A DNA stretch of 64,000 nucleotides from Anastrepha obliqua (lineage: Eukaryota; Arthropoda; Insecta; Diptera; Tephritidae), in assembly GCF_027943255.1 (NCBI RefSeq), contig NC_072893.1, positions 121,519,784 to 121,583,783 on the forward strand. Reading direction: 5' to 3'. Shown here piece after piece: positions 55,696 to 64,000 of this stretch. The translations under genes and the position numbers were made by a program. The notes below the pieces were generated by a model that saw nothing but the letters and a program-made list of their open reading frames with translations, made no database searches and was not told where the DNA came from. The number at the start of each line of letters is the position of its first letter. Position 1 is the first letter of the stretch.

Positions 55696-58136
55696 ATGCC
55701 TCGGAAACGGAAATCTGATCTATCTAGAGAGGATTTTATCTCCTCCTAAGACCACGCTGACTGCCTTTTTCCACCTTTGTCAGAATGATACCTTCGCAAG
55801 GACATTATTGTACTCTGAGGTTCCCCGTTATTATACATGGAACACCTCAAAAAAAGAGTGGCATCGTCGTGTTCAAGGTACACCTGTTGAAAATCAACCT
55901 GGGATTAAAGCATCGTATGCTCTTGGCCGCCGTAGCCGAATGGGTTGGTGCTTGACTACCATTCGCAATTCACAGAGAGAACGTCGGTTCGAATCCCGAT
56001 GAAACACAAAAATTAAGAAAAAAAACACATTTTTCTAATAGCGGTCGCCCCTCGGCAGGCAATGGCAAACCTCCGAGGGTATTTCTGCCATGAAAAAGCT
56101 CCTCATAAAAATATCTGCCGTTCGGAGTCGGCTTAAAAAACTGTAGGCCCCTCCATTTGTGGAACAACATCAAGACGCACACCACAATTAGGAGGAGGAG
56201 CTCGGCCAAACACCCAAAAAGGGTGTACGCGCCAATTATATATATATATATGCTCTTGGTCGTGTATATACTGTACATGTTACAAATTTCGAATGCTTTT
56301 GTCAGCGTATGTTATTGCATCATAGGTCCAACTAGCTTTACAGAACATACAGAGAAGCATGTGAATCTCGGCGCTTGTTAGAAAATGATAATCATTGGGA
56401 CGAAACTATGGAGGAAGCGGTACAATGTCGATCACCAGATAAAATCAGGAACTTTACGCTACGCTTTTATCTTCTTGCGGTCTTTCTAATCCTCAAACTC
56501 TTTGGGATAAGTACAAGAATAGATACATGGCCGAAGACATTTTACATTAACTGCAGCGAGTACATACAGATATGACTTTCAATGAAGATATCTACAACGA
56601 AACTCTAATTATAATTGAAAATAAGGTTTTTACAATGGTTGGAAAAAAATTAAATGATTTTGGAATGCAAAGCCCTCGACGAAACAATACAGATGACTTT
56701 AATAATGAAATAGCTCGAGAGCTAGATTATGATTTTATAGCACTGCAACATCAAGTAACAGAATTAGTCCCTCAATTAATTCCAGAGCAAAATCATGTTT
56801 TCCACCAAGTTTTACGTAAAATAGACTCCGGCAATGGTGGACTCTTCTTTCTCGACGCACCAGGAGGAACCGGAAAGACGTTCTTGCTTAACCTATTATT
56901 AAGGTCCGTCAGAAAAGACAAACAAATAGCAGTTGCTGTAGCTTCTTCGGGTATTGCCGCGACGCTATTAAACGGCGGCCGTACAGCACATTCTGTTTTA
57001 AAATTACCATTAAATCTGGCACAGGAAGATCTGTAATTTCAGTAAAAATAGTTCGCGAGGTAGGATGCTGCGAGAATGTAAGCTTTTAGTGTGGGATGAA
57101 AGTACAATGTCTCACAAGAAGGCCATAGAAGCTTTAAACTGGACTCTCCAGGACTTGCGAGATAGTTCAGATATAATGGGAGGAATGGTAGTTTTATTGG
57201 CTGGTGATTTCCGACAAGCCCTTCATTCAGAGAGGGACACCAGCAGATGAAATTCAAGCATGTATTAAATCATCATGCTTATGGTCGAAAGTTGAAAAAC
57301 TCAGCCTGAAAACGAATATGAGAGTTCATCTTCATAATGACGTGGACTCGGGACTTTATGCAGAAATGTTGTTGAAAATTGGTTATGGTTGTTTAGACGT
57401 TGACAAAGAAGGTTATATATCACTATCAAGAGAATTTTGCAATTTAGTAGAAAATGATGTGGATCTCATCGCTCATGTTTTTCCGGAATTGCAACAAAAT
57501 TTGAGTTGTGATCAGTGGTTGTGCGCAAGAGCAATATTAAATGAAATAGTTTCTATTGAATTAATTGAAGTAGTTTCTAGGATCAACACTGACATTTTTA
57601 AAGAGGTGCAAAGAGAAATGGAGGAATATTTGTCAATGGATACAATTATGGATACGGAACTAAGTACTTCATAACCTATGGAATTTTTAAACTCACTTGA
57701 ACTGTCGAGTGTACCGTCACATAAAATCCAATTAAAATTGAATGTACCAGTGATGCTTATGCGAAATCTAAATGCTCCTCTGCTATGTAATGGAACAAGA
57801 CTTCGGATAACAAAATTGGGGCAAAATATACTTGGTGCTACTATTTGAACAGGTATGGGTAAGGGGAAAAGTGTCGCATTCCAATTATTCCCACTGACCT
57901 TCCATTCCAATTCAAAAGGGTCCAGTTTCCCGTCAAGCTTAGCTTTGCTGTTACCATAAACAAAGCACAAGGGCAGACATTGCAGGTAGCGGGAGTGCAT
58001 TTAGAAAAGCCATGCTTCTCTCACGGTCAACTATATGTATGTAGCATGTTCGCGAGTGTCTAATGCCTGGAATTTACACATATTTGCAAAAGACGGAAAA
58101 ACTTATAATATAGTCTACAAAAATATCCTAGATTAA
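55696..58136 (+). pseudogene. Helitron Rep/helicase, deleted and interrupted
   Basis: It starts MPRKRKSDLSREDFIS (55696), then joins directly a mid-protein block, LLYSEVPRYYTWNTSKKEWH, so the HUH Rep domain is lost. The SINE splits KASYALG from RVYTVHVTNFECFCQ. After further shifts, 56572-57036 gives FFLDAPGGTGKTFLLNLLL (Walker A), AVASSGIAATLLNGGRTAHS and, in other frames, LLVWDESTMSHKKAIEALN (Walker B) and VVLLAGDFRQ. The end holds VTINKAQGQTLQVAGVHLEK, GQLYVACSRVSN and NIVYKNILD before a stop at 58134. This is the PIF1-like SF1B helicase order. Many frameshifts; no activity is expected. Confidence 0.88.
55927..56248 (+). mobile_element. tRNA-derived SINE, copy C, with target duplication
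   Basis: The best copy: GTAGCCGAATGGGTTGGTGC (A box), GGTTCGAATCCC (B box), then the same body as copy B and a (TA)n tail. TATGCTCTTGG occurs at 55916-55926 and again at 56249-56259, an 11-bp target duplication from LINE-type integration. Removing one copy restores the Helitron frame (YALGRVYTVH). Confidence 0.95.
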
Positions 58137-58174
58137 TACTCTCCATTATGTCTTTTTGAATTATAAGAATTTAA

Positions 58175-58908
58175 GGGGGAAGTCTACTGTGACAAGGGAA
58201 AAAACAGGCTTATTTTCCGGATTTTATTTCTAACAAAATATTGCTCGTACATAAAATCTATTTAAACTCTTATCTTTATTATATATTTAAGTTTTTGAAA
58301 AAAAAAATTTTAAGTCAAAATATTCAAAATGGCCGCTGTGGCACTTCTGCAAGCGCAGGTCCGCTTTTCTTAGGTGCCTAAACGGTGTACATGAAATCTT
58401 ACGTTTCGGTGATCTAAAACAAAAAAACAAAATATTGTTATCATATACATAGTATTGACTCTCGTCTGACGTAGGATTATGTCGATAAAAAATTTTGGCG
58501 TTGAAAAAACAATTCTTGAAATTTTTTTCTTTTTTTTTGCTTAAAATTGATGTTACTATTGTTTATAACAATTTAACAAATAACGATATCAAAAAAATCC
58601 TATGTCAGACGAGAGACACTATTACAGAGAATATATAATTAAATTTTTAAGCTGATTCATTTACCAGAACTCGAGATATCGTGTACACCGTATACAAAAA
58701 CTTAATATAGTTTCGAGAAAAATGCGTTTAAAGTTTCAGGTGCCGCAGGTACGCGCTTTGGAGCGCTTCGGGAAAAGGTCGAAATTTCAACGAAGAAAAA
58801 TTTAGCCAGCTGTAACACATATTGTACCTTATTTAAGAGGGTTCAAAGTATTTTTTAAGCTAATAAAAAAAAATCGATTTTTTGAAAAATTCCCAGTAGA
58901 CTTCCCCC
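58175..58908. mobile_element. TTAA-flanked MITE, family M3
   Basis: Ends GGGGGAAGTCTACTG and CAGTAGACTTCCCCC are perfect 15-bp inverted repeats flanked by TTAA (58171-58174, 58909-58912), so a piggyBac-type mover is likely. The inside shows an inverted arrangement: GCTGTGGCACTTCTGCAAGC..GCTTTTC..GGTGTACATG against GTGTACACCGTATACA..GGTGCCGCAGGTACGCGCTT. Length 734 bp; no coding capacity. Confidence 0.75.
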
Positions 58909-59373
58909 TTAATTATTTATTTATTTTTGTTACAGTGAAATATATTTTAACATTTGTTTTTGTAATTAAATAAAGCCTATTTTAAGTTTTTGAAACTGAT
59001 TGTATGTAGTAATTTTTAAATACTAAATCACATTGATTCAGTCCTATAGAAATGTAATGATCTTTGATATTTATTTAAGGGCTTCAACGTGAGCGAAGCC
59101 GCGGGTAACAGCTATATTAGTTCAAAGATAAATGAGACGTTTTATTCATTTCAAGTGAATATAAAGCGACTTTAGAAGAATACGAAAATAAAAGGAAAAC
59201 TAAAATCCTAAAACCAATTGCATTGCATCACTACAACAAGTACATGAATGGGATAGATCGCAAAGATCAAATGCTGTCATATTATTCATGCACAAGGAGA
59301 ACATTCAAATGGTATACATATAAAATTATGGATTAATTTAATAGAAACTTTGCTGCTAAATTCATTCAACCTA

Positions 59374-60767
59374 CACATGCCCCACAAAGTCTGCGTTCAC
59401 TCGAATAGCCTTCTTAAATTTATTAAAAACAAAATAGAATATTATGATTAAATTGAAATCTTTATAATTTGTTTATTCACTACATTCCCAGCTTTTAAGG
59501 GCAAAAAAAAAAACAAGATTCCTCACTTCACTTTTTAGATAACGGGAAAATAATTTCAGCAGCATGTAAATGTGGTACCAAAAAGTCTGCGTTCAGCCTG
59601 TTTATTTTATTGATACCGTTAATTTTAAGATAATTTTCCTTGTTTATATTAATTTTTGATTGCGCATTACTTCGACTGAATGTTAACAAAGCTTAGTTGA
59701 ACATTTTATTTATAACTGGAGATAATTAAAGAACATGGAAGGAAAGGGAAAATAAATAAGGGTTTCTGAGAGGAAAATAATTATAAAAATGTGGCAAGAC
59801 GGAAAAAGTTTCCGAAATATTGGAAAATCCATTGGGAGAACGTATTCCTCTATTCAGCGAGTTGTAACAAATTTTCGGCAAACTGGAATTTTTACATCTA
59901 AGCGCAGGTCAGGGCGTCCGAAAAAATTATCGACCCGGGAAGAGCCTTCTATAATCAACTTGGCAAAGGTTAACCCCCGGATTACATCCTCAAAATTAGT
60001 TGAAAACATAAATCAAACATTTAAAAAAAGTATTTGCGCTGAAACTGCCAGAAAAGTTCTACGTCAAGCTGGATACCATGGTAGAGTCGCCCGAAGAAAG
60101 CCTTTCATTTCTCTTGTGAACAGACGTAAACGCATTCAGTACATAAATAAGCCTCCCGAGTTCTGGAAAAAAGTAATATTTTCAGACGAAAGTAAATTTT
60201 GTATATTCGGAATAAAAGGCCGTCAAATTGTTTGGCGAAAACCTGGAACTGCTCTTGAAAAGCAAAATCTTGTTGGCACGGTTAAGCACGGAGGTGGCGG
60301 GGTTATGGTTTGGGGCTGCATGGTGGCAAATGGGGTGGGTAAGTTAGAATTTATTGATTCGACGATGGATAAATGGGGATACTTGGAGATACTAAAACGG
60401 AATTTAAAGCAAAGTGCAGAAAATCTCGGCTTATCAAGAATATTTTGGTTTCAACAAGATAACGACCCGAAGTATACAGCCGAAATCGTTAAGCTTTGGT
60501 TCTTGTACAACGCCCCAAAACAGCTTAAAACACCGCCACAATCCCCAGATCTTTACCCCATCGAGCATCTGCGAGATATATTGGAAAAAAGAATTCGTCA
60601 GCAAGTGATTACTAGTCATGCAGGCAGAATGGAAGAAGATAACAGATAACAGAGAAACCAGTAAGTTCAATGCCAAATAGGCTGAGTGAAGTCCTGAAGC
60701 AATAGCATATAGCATATCATGTTTTTGTATTAGACTTTAAGACTGAACACAGACTTTATGGTCGCTT
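59374..60767 (+). mobile_element. Tc1 element, AAAGTCTGCGTTCA ends, nested in piggyBac
   Basis: On the left, CACAAAGTCTGCGTTCAC (59383) and AAAAAGTCTGCGTTCAG (59580) are direct repeats 195 bp apart. On the right, CTGAACACAGACTTTATGGT (60743) is the inverse. A TA is found before 59374 and after 60767. A second right-hand repeat was not found. Ends are approximate by a few bases. The element holds the best-preserved transposase of the window. Confidence 0.75.
59735..60705 (+). pseudogene. Tc1 transposase, nearly intact
   Basis: ATG 59735 gives MEGKGK followed by a TAA stop at 59753. From then on one frame stays open to 60649. It has HTH domains (KSFRNIGKSIGRTYSSIQRV; GRPKKLS; CAETARKVLRQAGYHGR), the basic RRKPF, then FSDESKFCIFG (first Asp), WRKPGTA, KHGGGGVMVWGCMVANGVG, FWFQQDNDPKYTAE (second Asp) and PPQSPDLYPIEHLRDILE (Glu of DD34E). 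A frameshift near 60620 throws off the end, PVSSMPNRLSEVLKQ, read in another frame to 60705. The triad is complete. One stop and one shift are the visible breaks. Confidence 0.9.
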
Positions 60768-61057
60768 TATTTACTTGTTACAGCCATTATTCACCGTTAT
60801 CTAAAAACTTATGTGAGGAAGTAAGGGTCGTCCTTCCAGGAAAATTTCTTACCTTGTACAGAAGTAGTAGAATTTAGTTTTATTTTATATGCAAATCTGT
60901 TTTTTATTTAAAATGGTCAATATAAAGCAAAAAAAAATTTCGATTCCGGGGATAGTCTCCAAAAACATGTGCTGTCTCGAATGGGTTAAGGGATTACATA
61001 CATAACTGTATGTTTTCAAAAAAATCGATTTTTTTTTTAATTTTATTATATTATATA

Positions 61058-62568
61058 CTAGCAAACCCGGCCCCCTTCGCTGGGCACACTAAAATAGAAT
61101 AGATATGGTTTAGAACAGAAAATATATGGTTTTCATATTATTTATTTCTTTATTCTTTATTCAAGCGCTTTGGCATAAACAATATTTTTTGTTTTTCTAT
61201 TTGTTTTTGAGTAAATATAAAATATAAATTGAAAATCAGGAAAAAAGAAGATTGTTTTTAAATTTCAAATCAACGCATATGAATAACTAAGAAACAATCG
61301 TCTTTTTTCCTGATCATCCATGAATTTTTCGTTTCAATTTATATGTTTTATTAAGCATTGGAGCACGAACACATAATTTGATTCGGATTTCACATTAAAT
61401 TCTCAAATTTCGTAAGAAATTATTCACTGTTCCAAAATCCACTCCAAAAAAATGCACAAACAATTTTTACATGTTGAACTTACGTTTTTTCCTTATGGCA
61501 TCCAAATCAGAAAGAAATATTGACACATTGTAACTCACACTGTCAATTTGACAGTTCAGTTCCGCCCCAAGCGTTAAAAAAGTAAGCGACATTATGGCTG
61601 GTTCAAAAGAACGCTGTACCCGTTGCCAGTGCTCCGAATTACAATACTTTCAATACTTACTTAACAATGTGCGTAAGTTTGGTTTAATTCGGTTCAAAGA
61701 CACGGCGGGTCCACGTTTTGGCATATATATCGAGACCCTAGTCATCAATAGGTATGAAAATTACCCCGCATTAAAGCACTTATCAACAGCTTTCATTTGA
61801 TATCCATATTGTACAAACACATTCTAGGGTCCACGTTTTGGTCTCTATCTCGAGACCCTAGTCACGGAGCGGATGGAAATACTCCGAACTTAAGCATTCA
61901 CCAACAGCTTTCATTTGATACCCATATTGTACATACACATCCGAAGGTTACCCGGGTCCACGTTTGGTTTTGGTTTAATTCGGTCCACGTTTTGGCATAT
62001 ATTTCCAGACCCTAGTCATCAATAGGTATGAAAATTACCCCGTATTAAAGCACTTATCAACAGCTTTCATTTGATACCCATATTGTACATACACAACCAA
62101 AGGTTACCCGGGTCCACGTTTTGACCTATATCTCGAGACCCCAGTCACGGAGCGGCATGAAAAATACTCTGTACTAAAGCATTCACCAACAGCTTCAATT
62201 TGATATCCATATTGTACAAACACATTCTAGGGTCCACGTTTTGGTCTCTATCTCGAGACCCTAGTCACGGAGTGGCATGAAAAATACTCTGGACTAAAGC
62301 ATTCACCAACAGCTTCCATTTAACACCCATATTGTACAAACACATCCGAAGGTTATCCGGGTCCACGTTTTGACCTATATCTCGAGCCCTATTTCCAAAA
62401 TAAAATATAATCCATGTTACTCGTGGATGATGTAGCTTTCGAATGGTGAAAGAATTTTTAAAATCGGTCCAGTAGTTTTTGAGCCTATTCATTACAACCA
62501 AACAAACAAACAAAGTTTTCATCTTTATAATATTAGTATAGTATTAGTATATTAGTATATAGTATAGA
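61058..62568 (-). mobile_element. Non-autonomous Helitron, inverted relative to 15155
   Basis: The 3' end on the minus strand is CAGCGAAGGGGGCCGGGTTTGCTAG (61058), nearly the same as at 16785. Inwards it shares CAATCGTCTTTTTTCCTGAT, CAAATTGACAGTGTGAGTTA and seven units of the CAAAACGTGGACC array (61711-62373). Its 5' end is different: ACTAATATTATAAAGATGAA and then TACTGGACCGATTTTAAAAA, another well-known Helitron head. The exact 5' base is uncertain because TATACTAATA repeats there. Confidence 0.8.
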
Positions 62569-62628
62569 CTGTAAAATAATGCAAGAAATTGAAAATCTAG
62601 TGAGCCGGTATAAGAAATAGTCTTTAAT

Positions 62629-63055
62629 TCTATACTATAAAGGTGAATGTCTGTACGTTGTCCGCGCATCACTACGAAACGACAACACCAAATCACCAAT
62701 AATCGAATATTTGCTTAAATTTATTCTAAAAAATCTTAGTTTTTCCTATTTCCCACTATTTATAGCACACTCTAGACTTCATAATCCGCATAAGCTGTTC
62801 AACTATGACCCAAATGCAAAGTTCAAAAACGGTTTGAGATAGAAAATTAATAAAAATAATTTTGCTTAATATTTTTCTGATTGGTTGTTTTGATTTTATT
62901 CAACGAGGCACAGCAACGGATGCCGGGTATTGTAATATTATGGTTATTAGTAAAAAATTATTTTCTATGAAATTATTGTTTGTAATTCTTTGATATACAT
63001 ATCCTAAATCCCTCAAAACTACTCCTACGCGAGCGGGGGCGCGGGCTAAAGCTAG
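62629..63055 (+). mobile_element. Short non-autonomous Helitron
   Basis: It begins TCTATACTATAAAGGTGAAT followed by GTCTGTACGTTGTCCGCGCA, and ends GCGAGCGGGGGCGCGGGCTA then AAGCTAG|T. The GC-rich 3' end with CTAG contrasts with the AT-rich surroundings. 427 bp; no coding capacity; the 5' base is approximate. Confidence 0.7.
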
Positions 63056-64000
63056 TTTACCTATAAATAAAAAAAATTTAATACTCTATTCTTGTAAAAA
63101 AAACTATTAAATGACATGAATGGTACTATACGAGTATATACATATGTATGTATGTATATGTGTTCATAAATAAATTTTGAATACACTGGCAATTATTACA
63201 GATATGCATATCTCTAGATATGCAACTTTAAATTAAAAATGCGTACAAATTCCAAATTTTATTGCAATTTTCAAAATAATTGTCACGTCTTATATCACCT
63301 CCTGCATAACTCCCTGCCACCATTAAAAATAATTTTAAAACGTCAGCTTCACTTCCTGCCATTATTGTCTACAATAACGTGTTTTAGCATTTTTTATTTG
63401 TATTTGTATGCCATTCGCGTGTTCACAATAATATACACAATCAAACTTATTTTTGTACGCATGTTTTTTCATAAAAAATCTTTGCGTTGGTCATTTTTGT
63501 AGCAATGTATTATTATTACTATTCTTTCACTTTTGCAACAACAAATTGGTAAAACTCTAAGCAAATGAAACACTAAAATCAGCAATAGCAGCAACCACCA
63601 AAGTGACTGACAGTAGAAAAAAGCTAAAAACAAGCCATGCATTATAAAAATAGCGCAACAACAAAGTCTCAGTCATTAAAGAGGAGTTTGTGTTGCACAA
63701 AAGGAATACAGAGAAAAAACTAGCAAAAGAATATAGTACATATATATCGTACTTGTATCGTACTACATGAAACACAACAAATATCCAAACAGAACCGAAG
63801 CCAAGTGCAAGGCACCACAGGAGACGTATATCCACATATGCATATGTATGTATGTATACGCACACAAATGTTTGTGGGCAAGTAAATATGTATGTATTTA
63901 AAAGAGAGAAATACCAACAGCAGCGAGACAAACAACCAACCAACGAAGCACAAAATTAGAACGAAAACCGCAAAATAGCAGAATTCTGCAAAACTATTAA
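63056..64000. other. Non-coding, microsatellite-bearing
   Basis: AT-rich, with TATG runs near 63142 and 63838-63855. From 63540 CAACAA/CAGCAA motifs appear, as at 42 kb. No exon can be supported. Confidence 0.4.

Larger units (their letters stand above)
55220..59114 (+). mobile_element. Helitron, partly deleted, nested in piggyBac
   Basis: It starts TCCCTACTAATATTATAAAT, then GTTTGTTACGCTTTCACGCC, a typical Helitron 5' end. It ends GAGCGAAGCCGCGGGTAACAGCTA, with a GC-rich stem and CTA. The flanks are A (55219) and T (59115) and there is no duplication. It encodes helicase remnants, lacks most of the Rep region, and contains a SINE (55927-56248) and a TTAA MITE (58175-58908). Net length without these is about 2.8 kb. 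Confidence 0.87.
54133..59373 (+). pseudogene. piggyBac transposase, split by a Helitron
   Basis: It starts MSSDSESDDLLFAEMRKKN, with an acidic N-terminus, then FFVGKPGLQKLP, KFQ-like domain start DPYDFFELLFDD and GEKWKKLTISEIKIF. A one-base shift near 54790 moves to LLIGESLVPWRGRLMFRQYI, where the usual first catalytic Asp (DES) is Gly. The second Asp is in VFMDNFYTSFGLV. The frame breaks off at 55219, where the Helitron starts, and continues at 59115 in the same phase: FKDK, DVLFISSEYKATLEEYENKR and MNGIDRKDQMLSYY with the third Asp. In-frame stops TAG and TGA occur just after the junction. A Tc1 insertion cuts off the C-terminus at about 59373. Confidence 0.85.
53919..60985 (+). mobile_element. 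piggyBac-like element, host of nested insertions
   Basis: Ends CCCATTCGAGA (53919) and TCTCGAATGGG (60985) are inverted, and both are flanked by TTAA (53915-53918, 60986-60989), the piggyBac target. Subterminal repeats ACTGCACACCGTGTGTGCA and ACTGCGCACCATGTGTGCA lie at 53931 and 53976. The transposase is on the plus strand. The 7.07-kb span is swollen by a Helitron (55220-59114) and a Tc1 element (59374-60767). Without them the element would be about 1.8 kb. Confidence 0.88.

Noticed and set aside
1..64000. tRNA genes, CRISPR arrays, bacterial-type operons
   Set aside because: No complete tRNA fold was found beyond the SINE heads, and the window is eukaryotic; no spaced identical repeats of CRISPR type.

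Overview
The window looks like nuclear DNA from a higher fly, most like a tephritid fruit fly. The DNA is AT-rich and has many CATA/TATG microsatellites. It carries dipteran-type genes (dynamin/shibire, ribosomal protein P2, a BTB-psq transcription factor) and many insect transposon families. The genus cannot be fixed from sequence alone.

Host genes are few. A short first coding exon of dynamin (shibire) lies on the minus strand at 22510-22655. No further shi exon was found to its left, so bases 1 to about 22.5 kb are probably its first coding intron or lie beyond it. This stretch is almost entirely transposon remnants and simple repeats. RpLP2 (25851-26192, plus strand) has a 5' UTR intron. 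A C/D-box snoRNA sits in an apparent intron just past its stop codon. The end of RpLP2 and this snoRNA appear to be duplicated about 730 bp downstream. A mitochondrial RbfA-like gene (27461-28669, minus) converges on them. A BTB/POZ plus psq-type regulator (38342-39934, minus) is the other intact gene. From 40.7 to 44.3 kb the sequence is CA/CAG-rich, with one possible non-coding exon.

Everything else is mobile DNA. It includes mariner, Tc1, pogo, piggyBac, PIF/Harbinger and Helitron elements, LINE fragments of two kinds, a tRNA-derived SINE family (four copies) and at least six MITE families. The richest part is 51-63 kb. There, a piggyBac-like element with matching TTAA-flanked ends (53919-60985) was invaded by a Helitron (55220-59114), which itself holds a SINE with an 11-bp target duplication and a TTAA-flanked MITE. 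The piggyBac also holds a Tc1 element at 59374-60767. The piggyBac reading frame resumes exactly where the Helitron ends. Two related Helitrons lie in opposite orientation at 15155-16785 and 61058-62568. They share an array of about 125-bp units and the 3' half, but have different 5' ends.

No transposase here is fully intact. The nearest is the Tc1 transposase at 59735-60705. All family calls come from reading motifs and terminal repeats by eye; no database search was run.
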